64,000 nt of DNA from Falsiphaeobacter marinintestinus (GCF_007923355.1 NZ_VOGO01000011.1:62001-126000); one strand, 5' to 3'. Counted from the first letter of the stretch, positions 54,157-63,467 are shown. Program-made: numbers and translations. The notes: a model not told the origin generated them from the letters alone.

Positions 54157-55212
54157 TCATCCTCCGTTCGTCAGTGCCCCGGCCGCGCGGGCCTGCGCCA
54201 CATAAACTGCAACCGATATCAGACCCATAGGCGTTGTCTGTTTGCGGTCCTCAAGCACAGTTTCCAAAAGCCGCGCCTGGGTCCAGTCATTTCTGGTCAA
54301 AAACTGGCGAGCAATCAATTCGGCACCATCAGCGCGCGTTTCGGCCAGTCTTTGCAGGGCCTTAGCGATTTGCGCCTGAACCTTGTCGTCGGTCAATCCA
54401 TTGTGAATTGCCAGCGCTTCTACCACCTGCTCCAGTTTGTCCGCCGGTTGGCGGGGATCAGACAGAAACACCCGGTCTAGCTTGTCGACTCCGTCCGCGC
54501 CGTCCAACTCAACAAGCGCCGTGGCGAACGCGCCTAGATTGTTGGCCCAGTCCCAATCGGCGACACGGTCTATGAAATCGTGAACTTCCTTCCGCGCGAC
54601 CGGCGACCCATCGATCCCCAGAAGCAGGACTCGAATTGACTGATACGTATACCCATCTCGGGTCCAGATCTGACGCACGAGATCCTCGCCGGAAAGCCGC
54701 AGATCCATCCCGCGCAACAGCGCATAGGGCGCCTTGTCGATTTCCTGCAACGCCAGTTGTCGCAGCGCAGGATCCGGATGGTCCTGCAGGTCTTCGAAAA
54801 CTGCAAAGCGGTCTTTGGTATAGCTCAGACTCCATTCTGACGCGTTCGACAAAGCAACTGCGATGACCGGCCGGAACACCGAGCTGACATATGCTGCCCG
54901 AATCCAGGCGCCTTCTGCATCGCGGGCAAACAGTACAGCATCTGACCGGTTTGCCGCCATCTTGCGGCGCGTCACTGAATCGACAAGGAAAGGCGGCGCT
55001 TCAACGGTTTCAGTACCGCGCAACGTCTCGATCACGGCAAAGGCAAACGGGTTTTCGGGGTCGGGGCGCGCCAGTACCACGTGGTCACCACCTACCAGCC
55101 AGTCAACAGCCGTACGTTCAGGTTTTGTGTAGTGAAAGGAACAGGCGAAAGCCCCGGCGCCATATAGCGCCACGCCGCCGATCAACACCAGGCGCCACAG
55201 CCAAACCCGCAT
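54157..55212 (-). CDS. Exported helical-repeat protein of unknown function in the Zrg cluster
   Basis: The 351-residue protein has a signal peptide (MRVWLWRLVLIGGVALYGAGAFA), and the mature part starts near Cys24 (CSFHY). Residues about 30-130 form a beta-rich domain (DHVVLARPDPENPFAFAVIE) ending in SSVFRPVIAVAL. Residues about 140-345 are alpha-helical and look like HEAT/ARM repeats (DHPDPALRQLALQEIDKAPY, DGADGVDKLDRVFLSD, LARQFLTRNDW). I recognise no named family. It is sandwiched by two DUF3299 genes with 1-4 nt overlaps, so it belongs to the same zinc-regulated unit. A periplasmic scaffold role is a guess. Confidence 0.7.
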   Translation of the reverse strand: MRVWLWRLVLIGGVALYGAGAFACSFHYTKPERTAVDWLVGGDHVVLARPDPENPFAFAVIETLRGTETVEAPPFLVDSVTRRKMAANRSDAVLFARDAEGAWIRAAYVSSVFRPVIAVALSNASEWSLSYTKDRFAVFEDLQDHPDPALRQLALQEIDKAPYALLRGMDLRLSGEDLVRQIWTRDGYTYQSIRVLLLGIDGSPVARKEVHDFIDRVADWDWANNLGAFATALVELDGADGVDKLDRVFLSDPRQPADKLEQVVEALAIHNGLTDDKVQAQIAKALQRLAETRADGAELIARQFLTRNDWTQARLLETVLEDRKQTTPMGLISVAVYVAQARAAGALTNGG

Positions 55213-55718
55213 TATTCGTACCGCTCAATCGAGTCGGCTGTCATGTGATACCCTGCTTCGGCGATCTCGGTTGTGCTGGATTTTGCCAGCAGTTTCCCGG
55301 TGACCCACACGGCGTCCCACATGGAGTCCGATGGCCAGGCAATTTCCGACGTAACCAGAACCAGTTGATTCGGTGGCGGCGGCGGGACGTGGACGCAGGC
55401 CCCGACATAGGGCACCAACAGGAAAACGGTCGTGCTGCTGCCTTCCAGTTCCAGTGGTACGATATAGCCCGGCATTCTGACGACAAGACCGTCCAGTTCC
55501 ATGTTCAGTTTGGCAGCATTTTCGTCGTATTCCGGCAACCAGGTATCGTTTTCCTGGTCAATCTCGCCAGCGCCGATGATTTCACCGTAAGGGGTGCCTG
55601 GCGGGATCAGATCGTCCCACGTGATCTCGCGCGATTGCGCGGAAAGGGCGGCACCGGGTAACAAAACTCCCGCCGCACCGATTTGCAGCAGCCCCCTGCG
55701 TGACAGGTTTACCGTCAT
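55212..55718 (-). CDS. DUF3299 exported protein (Zrg cluster), proximal copy
   Basis: The 168-residue protein has a Tat-type signal (MTVNLSRRGLLQIGAAGVLLPG) followed by the DUF3299 core: EITWDDLIPPGTPYGE, VVRMPGYIVPLELE and FLLVPYVGACVHVPPPPPNQLV (about 111-132). It is a paralogue of the other DUF3299 protein 1.5 kb away, with the same Cys-His-Pro signature. Its last base is the first base of the next gene. The family is linked to zinc-regulated ABC systems; its molecular role is unknown. Confidence 0.88.
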   Translation of the reverse strand: MTVNLSRRGLLQIGAAGVLLPGAALSAQSREITWDDLIPPGTPYGEIIGAGEIDQENDTWLPEYDENAAKLNMELDGLVVRMPGYIVPLELEGSSTTVFLLVPYVGACVHVPPPPPNQLVLVTSEIAWPSDSMWDAVWVTGKLLAKSSTTEIAEAGYHMTADSIERYE

Positions 55719-55730
55719 CTCAGCCCTCCT

Positions 55731-56981
55731 TCAGATCCGCACCATCATACCATCGGCCAGCGATAGCCGATAGGCCCGCAAGGCTGGCAGCAAACTGACC
55801 AGCGTCGCGGCGCCGATCACTGCGCCCAGCACCTTTAGCTCACCTAAACTTGGGGCTTCGATTGGCAACCACAAGCCAAATGCCTGATCGATCAGCGGCT
55901 GAGCGATCATCAACCCAATGTATAGCAGCACAATCCCAAGTACGGCCCCGATGGCTGCCATCAGCGCGGCCTCGAACACCAACAAGCCCAGGATCGTCGC
56001 GGGTCGCGCGCCCATTGCACGCCAGATTGCCATTTCGCGGCGACGTTCATTCAGGCTGGAAAAAATCATCGCCATCATCCCGATCAGCGCGGTGAACACA
56101 ACCATGCCCGACACCCCGATCAACGCGGTTTCGGCAACGCCGACGATCTGCCAAAGTTCTTGCAGGGCAACACCCGGAAGCACTGCCATGATTGGCTCTT
56201 GCTTGTATTCGTTGATCCACCGTTGCAGTCGAAACACCTGCAGGCGGGATTTCACACCAATCAGCGCCGAGGTGATTGCCGTTGGCCTCAGGTCCATGTC
56301 GCGAATGACCTCGACCGGAGTCGTCTGCGTCGATGTCTTGGCACCGCTTTGCCAGTCGACATGGATCGCTTCGATCGCTTGCAGGCTGACGATCACTGTG
56401 CGGTCCACCGGCGTGCCGGTCTTGGCCAGAATCCCCGTCACCCGAAACGGTTGGTCATCATGGCTGGTGAAAGACGCCAACCCATGTGCAACCACGATGG
56501 GGTCGCCAACCGCATAGCCCAAAGTGGTCGCCACGTCGGCGCCGATGACCGTGTCATAAAGGTCGTTCAGACCGGCGCCATCTTTGAATTCCAAACCCCG
56601 TCCGGCCCGGTATTTGTAACGGTCAAAAAACTCGGCCGTGGTCCCCATCACGCGAAACTGTTTATGACTGTCGCCAAGCGAGATCGGCACAATCCAGTCG
56701 ACTTCGGGGCGGGCCGCAATATCCTGATAGCTGTCCCACGTCACATTGTTGGTCGCATTGCCGATGCGGAACACCGAATAGAGTAGCAATTGCACCGATC
56801 CTGACCGTGCGCCGACGATCAGATCTGTATTCGAAATCGTGTCGGCAAAACTGGCACGCGCCCCGGTCCGCACTTTTTCGACGCCCAGGAACAGGGCGAC
56901 TGAAAGCGCTATCGACAGCACGGTCATGCCGACAGTCAGCGCCCGCGCCCGTAAGGAGCCAAGGATCAGACGCAGGATCAT
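55731..56981 (-). CDS. ABC transporter permease (FtsX/MacB type) of the Zrg cluster
   Basis: The 416-residue protein has one helix at the N-terminus (GSLRARALTVGMTVLSIALSVALFLGV), a large periplasmic domain (about 35-285) with IVGARSGSVQLLLYSVFRIG near residues 55-74, and three C-terminal helices with GVSGMVVFTALIGMMAMIF and RRREMAIWRAMGA. This is the FtsX/LolC/MacB topology. It overlaps the ATPase gene by 4 nt. In the Vibrio Zrg system the homologous permease is needed for growth under zinc limitation. Lipoprotein or metal substrate cannot be told from sequence. Confidence 0.88.
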   Translation of the reverse strand: MILRLILGSLRARALTVGMTVLSIALSVALFLGVEKVRTGARASFADTISNTDLIVGARSGSVQLLLYSVFRIGNATNNVTWDSYQDIAARPEVDWIVPISLGDSHKQFRVMGTTAEFFDRYKYRAGRGLEFKDGAGLNDLYDTVIGADVATTLGYAVGDPIVVAHGLASFTSHDDQPFRVTGILAKTGTPVDRTVIVSLQAIEAIHVDWQSGAKTSTQTTPVEVIRDMDLRPTAITSALIGVKSRLQVFRLQRWINEYKQEPIMAVLPGVALQELWQIVGVAETALIGVSGMVVFTALIGMMAMIFSSLNERRREMAIWRAMGARPATILGLLVFEAALMAAIGAVLGIVLLYIGLMIAQPLIDQAFGLWLPIEAPSLGELKVLGAVIGAATLVSLLPALRAYRLSLADGMMVRI

Positions 56982-57679
56982 GCAAGTTGCCTTTCGGTCG
57001 TGGCGATGTCTTCCAGTCGCAGCACCCGGTCAAATCGGTGGCCCAGCCTTTCGTCATGGCTGACCATCAGCAGCGATGTTCCCGTGGCCTGCACCTGATC
57101 GAACAGAAGCCCCAGAAACGCGTCCTGCGTGTTTGCATCCAAAGCCGAGGTCGGTTCGTCTGCCACGATCAAAGGCGGCTGACCGATCAGGGCCCGCGCG
57201 ACGGAAACCCGTTGCTGTTGACCGACGCTCAGACGCCCGGCCTGGGTCGACATCGAGCCGTCCGGCAACCCAAGAGCGGTACAAAGCCGGGCCGCCGTGG
57301 CAAGCGCATCCCCAGCCCGCTTTCGCCGGTCAGGCGCAAACTGCAGAGGCAGCAGGATGTTGTCGGCCACGGTGGCATAGGGCAGCAGGTTGAACTGTTG
57401 GAAAATCACTCCAATACGCTCGGCGCGAAACCGGTCGCGCGCGCCGGGTCGCAGGCTGGCCAGATCGGTTCCGTCCACGGCAACCAGCCCGGACTGGGCG
57501 ACGACGATGCCGCAAATCAGAGACAGCAGAGTTGATTTGCCGGACCCGCTTTCGCCCAGCAATAAAACAGATTCCCCGCGTTCGACATTGAACGCGGGGA
57601 CGCTTAGTTCGAAGGATGAGCGCCCCGGCCAACGGAACCGGACCTTGTTCAGAACAAGAGGAGGTGCGCTTTGTGTCAA
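56978..57679 (-). CDS. ABC transporter ATP-binding protein (LolD/MacB type) of the Zrg cluster
   Basis: The 233-residue ATPase has Walker A LGESGSGKST (about 40-49), the signature LSVGQQQRVSVARALIG (about 149-165; LSVGQ replaces LSGGQ) and Walker B LIVADEPTSALD (about 168-179), then the H-loop LMVSHDERLG. The class is that of MacB/LolD ATPases, which work with FtsX-fold permeases by mechanotransmission. It starts 3 nt after the His-rich protein gene. The whole unit is therefore co-transcribed from the Zur-box promoter. Confidence 0.9.
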   Translation of the reverse strand: MTQSAPPLVLNKVRFRWPGRSSFELSVPAFNVERGESVLLLGESGSGKSTLLSLICGIVVAQSGLVAVDGTDLASLRPGARDRFRAERIGVIFQQFNLLPYATVADNILLPLQFAPDRRKRAGDALATAARLCTALGLPDGSMSTQAGRLSVGQQQRVSVARALIGQPPLIVADEPTSALDANTQDAFLGLLFDQVQATGTSLLMVSHDERLGHRFDRVLRLEDIATTERQLA

Positions 57680-57681
57680 TG

Positions 57682-58308
57682 TCAGAGGTGTCCGCTCAGG
57701 TCCAAAACCGGCGCATCCCGTTCAACTTCGAACGCAGTGGCACCCTTGTCGGACACAAGCTGTACTTCGACCTCGCGGGCGTTTTCGAAAATCTTGAAAT
57801 AGGTAAAGGCGATGCTTGTGGCTTCGGCGGGGCTGGTACAGGTCACAAGATATTCGGCGTGAAACTCGGTATGGTCTGCGTCGCCGTCTTCTTCATGTGC
57901 ATGCTCAGCATGATCGTCATCATGATCATCGTGGTCTTTATGATCTGCGTTATCATGGTCTTTGTGATCCGCATCATCTTGATCGTCGTGCTCATCCCCT
58001 TCCAACCCAGCATGGGCTTCCGTGACCGAACATCCGGCAGCAGTGGGCAGAACGAACAGATCCAACGGCCCTGACAAAACCTCGATCGCGGCCTTGATTG
58101 CAAGCTTGTCCTCATCGGACGTGGCGGGATGCTCAAATCCGACGATATCCGCACCGGGGGCGTGGAACTCCATCGCGATCTGGGTACCGTCGATCGCGAT
58201 ATCCAGGACGCCAACTCCATGTTCGTGCGAGTCGGCATGGCGTTGGTTTTCCGCCATCAAAGGCGATGCAGTCAGCAAGGCAATTGTGGTCATCTGGAAA
58301 AGTTTCAT
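57682..58308 (-). CDS. zrgA: His-rich DUF2796 (ZrgA-type) periplasmic zinc-binding protein
   Basis: The 208-residue protein has a signal peptide (MKLFQMTTIALLTASPLMA) and then a short His segment (HADSHEHGVG, about 24-33), which is the DUF2796 N-terminal mark. The central linker (about 107-145) is an array of Asp/His with KDHDNADHKDHDDHDDDH-type repeats, an obvious zinc-binding stretch. The domain ends with STSIAFTYFKIF...VEVQL and SGHL. ZrgA of Vibrio is Zur-controlled and binds zinc. A Zur-box palindrome lies 95 nt upstream. It is first gene of the unit zrgA-ABC-ABC-DUF3299-unknown-DUF3299. Confidence 0.9.
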   Translation of the reverse strand: MKLFQMTTIALLTASPLMAENQRHADSHEHGVGVLDIAIDGTQIAMEFHAPGADIVGFEHPATSDEDKLAIKAAIEVLSGPLDLFVLPTAAGCSVTEAHAGLEGDEHDDQDDADHKDHDNADHKDHDDHDDDHAEHAHEEDGDADHTEFHAEYLVTCTSPAEATSIAFTYFKIFENAREVEVQLVSDKGATAFEVERDAPVLDLSGHL

Positions 58309-58400
58309 TGTGGGGCCTCTCCCGGTTGTTCTCGATTTAATCAGGGATCACGGCAGAATGCGACAGGGTTTGGCATCACATTCGCCGGATGATTAACTTT

Positions 58401-58419
58401 GTAATGTTATAACATTGTG
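58401..58419. promoter_or_regulatory. Zur box
   Basis: GTAATGTTATAACATTGTG contains the perfect 14-bp palindrome AATGTTATAACATT (58403-58416), the standard alphaproteobacterial Zur motif (TGTTATAACA core). It lies 95 nt before zrgA on the minus strand and 175 nt before the divergent GltD-like gene. Zinc-dependent repression of zrgA is expected; an effect on the other gene is possible. Confidence 0.9.
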
Positions 58420-58593
58420 ATCTCAAGCTGTCATTTGACGCCTCCGGATCATGACCTGCAAACCATCACAAATTGTCGCAAAAGGGCGGCAAATTGCCGG
58501 TCTTTGTGAACAGGCTCTTTACACCGGCTCAATCTGTGCGCTCACTATGTATGCCGTCGTACACGAAGGCCATGGCACCGAGGGGGGAGAGAC

Positions 58594-60387
58594 TTGAAGC
58601 CAACGAATACAAACGATCCCGAGTATTTTCATAAAGTTGTTGATTGTCAGTATGCTTGTCCCGCGCACACGCCGGTGCCTGAATACATCCGCCTTATCGC
58701 ACAGGAACGATATAGCGACGCCTATATGATCAACTGGGAAAGCAACGTTTTTCCTGGAGTTCTGGGCCGCACATGCGACCGTCCCTGCGAGCCCGCGTGC
58801 CGACGTGGCCGGGTCGAGGAAGAGCCCGTTGCAATCTGCCGGTTGAAACGTGTGGCCGCCGATTTCAAAGATGATGTCAGCAACCGGATGCCCAAAGCAG
58901 GCCCGAAGAACGGCAAGAAAATCGCTCTGATCGGAGGCGGGCCAGCCTCGCTCACAGTAGCGCGTGATCTTGCGCCTTTGGGGTATGAAATGCACCTCTT
59001 TGATGCGCAGGTCAAAGGCGGCGGGTTCATGCGTTCCGAAATCCCGTCTTTCCGTCTGCCCGAAAGCGTGCTGGATGAGGAAGTCGGCTATGTGCTCGAC
59101 ATGGGGGTACACGCACAGTTCGACACCTACATCGACAGCCTGCAGAGCATCCTCGACAAGGAATACGACGCGGTCTTTGTCGGCTGTGGCGCGCCGCGTG
59201 GTCGCGACCTGCCGAAGCTTCCGGGCCGTGCTGAGGCCGATGCCAATATCCATATCGGGCTCGACTGGCTGGCCAACGTCGCTTTCGATCACACCCAGAC
59301 CATCGGCAAGCGGGTGATCGTACTGGGGGGGGGCAACACCGCAATGGATTGCTGCCGGACATCACGTCGACTGGGCGGGGAGGACGTCAAGGTGATCGTC
59401 CGGTCGCCGTTTGACTCGATGAAAGCCAGCCCTTGGGAAAAAGAGGATGCCATTCACGAAGGTATCCCGATCATCGACAACCATGTGCCCAAGGAATTCG
59501 TGCTGGAAAACGGCAAGTTGGTTGGTATGACCTTTGAAAAGGTCGAAGCTGTTTTTGACAAGGATGGCAAACGCAATCTGGTCCCCACAGGGGAAGAACC
59601 AGCCTTCTATCCCTGCGACGACGTGCTGATCGCCATCGGACAGGAAAACGCCTTTCCGTGGATCGAAGAGTCCACTGGCGTGCGCTTCACCAGTTGGGGC
59701 ACGCCGATCATCAATGACGATGAAACGTTCCAGTCGACCCGCAAAGAGGTGTTTTTTGGCGGGGACGCTGCCTTTGGGCCGTCGAACATCATCACTGCCG
59801 TGGCCCATGGCCACAAGGCAGCGGTCTCAATTGATCTCTATTGTCAGGGCAAGGACCTTTCGGTGCGTCCGCCGCCGCATGTGACGCTTGTCAGCCAGAA
59901 GATGGGTATTCACGAGTGGAGCTATGACAGCATCCCCGTCGATGACAAACGCGAGGCGGTGCCTCTGGTCGATCTGAAAGCGGCGCTGAAAAGCAGGACG
60001 CTTGAAGTCGAACTTGGCTTTGATCTGGACACCGCGTTTGTTCAGGCCGAGCGATGTTTGAACTGCGACGCCCAGACCGTGTTTACCGAGGCAAACTGTA
60101 TAGAATGTGATGCCTGCACCGATATCTGTCCTACCAGCTGCATCAGTTTTGTCGAAAACGCGCCCGAGGCCGAACTGAGGCAATCGCTGCTGGTGCCTGC
60201 CGAGACTCTGGATCAGGACATTTATGTCTCTGACACACTGGAAACCGGCAGGGTTCTGGTCAAGGACGAAGATGTCTGCCTGCATTGCGGGCTGTGTGCC
60301 GAACGCTGCCCGACAGCGGCATGGGACATGCAGATGTTCGCCTATAACCTTGCCAAGGCCGCGCCTATTCTGACGGAGGTCACATGA
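58594..60387 (+). CDS. GltD-like FAD oxidoreductase with C-terminal ferredoxin domains
   Basis: The 597-residue flavoprotein has an N-terminal 4Fe-4S helical domain (CQYACPAHTPV near 18-28, then CDRPCEPACRRG near 62-73, all cysteines present). The FAD fold has IGGGPASLTVARDL (about 110-123) and IVLGGGNTAMDCCRTSRRLG, the NADPH-site loop. Two ferredoxin motifs close the chain: CIECDACTDICPTSCI (about 506-521) and CLHCGLCAERCP (about 562-573). The start is TTG at 58594 with GGGGGAGA before it. It overlaps the next gene by 4 nt (ATGA). It probably moves electrons between NADPH and the ferredoxin oxidoreductase encoded by the next two genes. Confidence 0.9.
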   Translation: MKPTNTNDPEYFHKVVDCQYACPAHTPVPEYIRLIAQERYSDAYMINWESNVFPGVLGRTCDRPCEPACRRGRVEEEPVAICRLKRVAADFKDDVSNRMPKAGPKNGKKIALIGGGPASLTVARDLAPLGYEMHLFDAQVKGGGFMRSEIPSFRLPESVLDEEVGYVLDMGVHAQFDTYIDSLQSILDKEYDAVFVGCGAPRGRDLPKLPGRAEADANIHIGLDWLANVAFDHTQTIGKRVIVLGGGNTAMDCCRTSRRLGGEDVKVIVRSPFDSMKASPWEKEDAIHEGIPIIDNHVPKEFVLENGKLVGMTFEKVEAVFDKDGKRNLVPTGEEPAFYPCDDVLIAIGQENAFPWIEESTGVRFTSWGTPIINDDETFQSTRKEVFFGGDAAFGPSNIITAVAHGHKAAVSIDLYCQGKDLSVRPPPHVTLVSQKMGIHEWSYDSIPVDDKREAVPLVDLKAALKSRTLEVELGFDLDTAFVQAERCLNCDAQTVFTEANCIECDACTDICPTSCISFVENAPEAELRQSLLVPAETLDQDIYVSDTLETGRVLVKDEDVCLHCGLCAERCPTAAWDMQMFAYNLAKAAPILTEVT

Positions 60388-62264
60388 AACAGATCAAGGG
60401 CGTCAACGACTTTGTCGTCAAGTTCGCAAACGTAAACGGCACCGGGTCAGCCAGTGCCAACCATCTGTTCGCCAAGGCGATTTTTCGGATGGGCATCCCG
60501 GTCAGCCCGCGCAACATCTTTCCCTCGAATATTCAGGGTCTGCCGACGTGGTACGAAGTGCGCGTAAGCTCGAAGGGCTATCTTGGACGGCGCGGCGGCG
60601 TCGACATGATGGTTTGCGTCAATCCGCAAAGCATGGAGCAGGATGTGGCCAGCGTCGAACCCGGCGGCTATTTTCTGTATGACAACACCAAGCCTCTGGC
60701 CCAGCACCTGAAACGGGGCGACATCAGTTATTTCGGCGTTCCGCTGACCGAGATGTGCATGCGCGAGTTTCCGGTGCCCCGCTTGCAGCAACTGCTGAAA
60801 AACATGGTGTATGTCGGGGCGATGGCCGCACTTTTGGACATCAATTTTTCGATCCTCAAAGATCTGCTGAACGATCAGTTCAAGGGCAAGGAAAAACTGA
60901 TTTCCTCAAACGTGCACGCGCTGGAAATGGGCTATCAATACGCCACCGAGACGTTCAAGTGTCCGCTGCCGATCCGGCTGGAGCAGGGCGGCAACGTTGC
61001 TCCGCACATTCTGGAAAGCGAACACATCCTGATGAACGGCAATACTGCTGCCGCTTTGGGGGCGATTTACGGTGGCGCGACAGTCGCGGCCTGGTACCCG
61101 ATCACGCCTTCGACCTCGGTTGTTGACGCGTTCAGCAAATATGCCAAACGCATGCGGATTGATGCGGGCACCGGAAAAAAGAACTTTGCCATCGTTCAGG
61201 CCGAAGACGAACTGGCCGCAATGGGTATGGTTGTCGGCGCGGGCTGGAACGGTGCGCGGGCTTTTACTGCAACATCTGGCCCCGGATTGTCACTGATGAG
61301 CGAATTTCTGGGCCTTGCCTATTTCGCCGAAGTCCCGGTGGTTCTGATCAACGTGCAACGCTCGGGCCCATCGACCGGCATGCCGACGCGGTCACAGCAA
61401 TCCGACATTCTGGCCGGGGCCTATGCCAGCCACGGCGATACCAAACAGGTGCTGTTGTTCCCGGCCACGCCACGCGAGTGTTTCGAAATGACGGTTCAGG
61501 CTTTTGATCTGGCCGACCGGTTGCAAACGCCGATCATCATGATGTCTGATCTGGACCTTGGCATGAACGACTGGATGTCGCCGCCGCTGGAATGGGACGA
61601 CACCTATGAAATGGATCGCGGTAAGGTTTTGAACGCCGAAGAACTAGACAAGGCCGAAACCTGGGGCCGCTATCTGGATGTTGACGGCGATGGCATCTGC
61701 TATCGTACGCTGCCCGGTGCGCACCCATCAAAAGGAGCGTACTTCACGCGCGGGTCCTCGAAAAACGAAATGGCCGTCTATTCCGAACTGGGCGAGGATT
61801 ACGTGCAAAACGTCGACCGCTTGCTGCGCAAGTTCGACACGGCCAAGTCTTATGTCCCACGGCCCAAGACTCACCCGCCGATTGAGGTGAAGAAACCCAA
61901 AACCGATCTGAAGCTGGGCGCGCTGTTCTTCGGTACTTCAGCCTCGCCATCGTATGAGGCGGTCGAGATTCTGGCGACCGAGGGCTATTCCATCAACACC
62001 ATGCGGATCCGGGCCTTTCCGTTCCACGAAAGCCTCGATCAGTTCATTCACGATCATGATGTGGTCTTTGTGATCGAACAGAACCGCGACGGCCAGATGC
62101 GGCAGTTGATCATGAACGAATGTCAGATCGCGCCCAGCAAGCTGACCTCGGTGCTGAATTATTCGGGCACGCCGATCACGGCACGGGCCATTGCCGGAAA
62201 GATCCGCGAAACCCTGAGCACCCAACCCGAAAACGTTGTGCCCCTGCATCCGGAGACCGCCTGA
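60384..62264 (+). CDS. 2-oxoacid:acceptor oxidoreductase, fused gamma-alpha subunit
   Basis: The 626-residue protein joins the gamma (about 1-190; FAKAIFRMGIPVSPRNIFPSNIQGLPTWYEVR) and alpha (about 195-600) parts of the POR/KGOR class. Alpha holds NGNTAAALGAIYGGATVAAWYPITPSTSVVDAF (in pieces, about 214-246) and VQRSGPSTGMPTRSQQSDI (about 326-344). The family oxidatively decarboxylates a 2-oxo acid to acyl-CoA, passing electrons to ferredoxin. The fused arrangement matches the 2-oxoglutarate:ferredoxin oxidoreductases such as KorA. Start and end overlap both neighbours, so the three genes form one operon. Confidence 0.9.
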   Translation: MKQIKGVNDFVVKFANVNGTGSASANHLFAKAIFRMGIPVSPRNIFPSNIQGLPTWYEVRVSSKGYLGRRGGVDMMVCVNPQSMEQDVASVEPGGYFLYDNTKPLAQHLKRGDISYFGVPLTEMCMREFPVPRLQQLLKNMVYVGAMAALLDINFSILKDLLNDQFKGKEKLISSNVHALEMGYQYATETFKCPLPIRLEQGGNVAPHILESEHILMNGNTAAALGAIYGGATVAAWYPITPSTSVVDAFSKYAKRMRIDAGTGKKNFAIVQAEDELAAMGMVVGAGWNGARAFTATSGPGLSLMSEFLGLAYFAEVPVVLINVQRSGPSTGMPTRSQQSDILAGAYASHGDTKQVLLFPATPRECFEMTVQAFDLADRLQTPIIMMSDLDLGMNDWMSPPLEWDDTYEMDRGKVLNAEELDKAETWGRYLDVDGDGICYRTLPGAHPSKGAYFTRGSSKNEMAVYSELGEDYVQNVDRLLRKFDTAKSYVPRPKTHPPIEVKKPKTDLKLGALFFGTSASPSYEAVEILATEGYSINTMRIRAFPFHESLDQFIHDHDVVFVIEQNRDGQMRQLIMNECQIAPSKLTSVLNYSGTPITARAIAGKIRETLSTQPENVVPLHPETA

Positions 62265-63313
62265 TGTCCTATATTAAGCCGAAATTCCGCCATCCCAACC
62301 TGCCCACCAACCGGCTGGGGTATACGGTTGCCGATTATGACGGCGCGGTCTCGACGCTGTGCGCTGGCTGCGGTCATGACAGTATTTCAGCCGCGATCCG
62401 CAACGCCTGTTTCGCCAGCGCCTTGGAACCCCACCGGATCGCCAAGATCTCGGGCATTGGGTGTTCGTCCAAGATGCCGACCTATTTCCTTGGCAAATCG
62501 CATGGTTTCAATTCAGTTCATGGCCGGATGCCGTCGGTTGCGACCGGGGCAAGCCTGGCCAACCGCGACCTGACCTATGTCGGAGTGTCGGGCGATGGTG
62601 ACACCGCGTCTATCGGGATGGGCCAGTTCATCCACCTGATCCGACGCAATCTGAACATGACCTATATCGTGGCAAATAACGGCTGTTATGGTCTGACCAA
62701 GGGGCAAGACAGTGCGACGGCCGACCTCGGATCGGTTAGCAAAGCGGGCGACGCCAATCCGTTTGACGGCATCGATCTGGCCAGCCTTGCCATCCTGCAA
62801 GGTGCCAGTTTTGTCGGGCGCAGCTTTTCGGGTGACAAGACCCAGCTTGAGCCGCTGATCCGTGCCGCTATGGCCCACAAGGGCTTTGCGTTTATCGATG
62901 TGGTCAGCCCCTGTGTCACCTTCAACAACCATGCCGGGTCGACCAAAAGCTATTCGGAAACGCGCGATCATCTTGATGTGATGCCGCTGGATTTTGTGCC
63001 AATGCGCGAAGAGATCCGCACCCAATATGCCGAAGGCACCACGCAAAGCGTAACCCTGCATGACGGGTCGGTTATCCACCTGCACAAGGCCGACACAAGC
63101 TATCGTTCAGACGACCGCAAAAGTGCGATGCATGCGGTTCAGACCGCCGAAGACGAAGGCCGCATCCTGACCGGCCTGCTGTATCTGGACCCGGATTCAC
63201 AGGATCTGCACCAGAACATCCAACTGGCGTCGCGTCCGCTGAATGAACTGGGCAAGGACGAACTTTGCCCCGGTAGCAAGGTTCTGAACAGCATCAACGA
63301 GGGCCTGCGCTGA
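62264..63313 (+). CDS. 2-oxoacid:acceptor oxidoreductase, beta subunit (TPP-binding)
   Basis: The 349-residue thiamine-diphosphate subunit begins MSYIKPKFRHPNLPTNRLGY. Its CAGCGHDS (about 30-37) and SGIGCSSK (about 62-69) hold cysteines of a 4Fe-4S cluster, and GDGDTASIGMGQFIHLIRRNLNMTYIVANNGCYGLTKGQ (in pieces, about 108-148) is the GDG...NN motif. The length, longer than archaeal beta subunits, includes a C-terminal extension from about residue 260. 2-oxoglutarate or pyruvate is the likely substrate. Start ATG 62264 is one base inside the upstream stop. Confidence 0.92.
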   Translation: MSYIKPKFRHPNLPTNRLGYTVADYDGAVSTLCAGCGHDSISAAIRNACFASALEPHRIAKISGIGCSSKMPTYFLGKSHGFNSVHGRMPSVATGASLANRDLTYVGVSGDGDTASIGMGQFIHLIRRNLNMTYIVANNGCYGLTKGQDSATADLGSVSKAGDANPFDGIDLASLAILQGASFVGRSFSGDKTQLEPLIRAAMAHKGFAFIDVVSPCVTFNNHAGSTKSYSETRDHLDVMPLDFVPMREEIRTQYAEGTTQSVTLHDGSVIHLHKADTSYRSDDRKSAMHAVQTAEDEGRILTGLLYLDPDSQDLHQNIQLASRPLNELGKDELCPGSKVLNSINEGLR

Positions 63314-63467
63314 CTGGCGCTGGCTTTCTGCACACTGAATTTCGGCGACGCGCTTTCAGTGCTTTTGGCACAAACAGCGCTGCTGTCGAAATCCTGCCAA
63401 AACTGAACTTCAGCCCATCTGGCCCCTTGCACGGGCCAGATTCACGGCATAAATGACGGCCCGCAAC

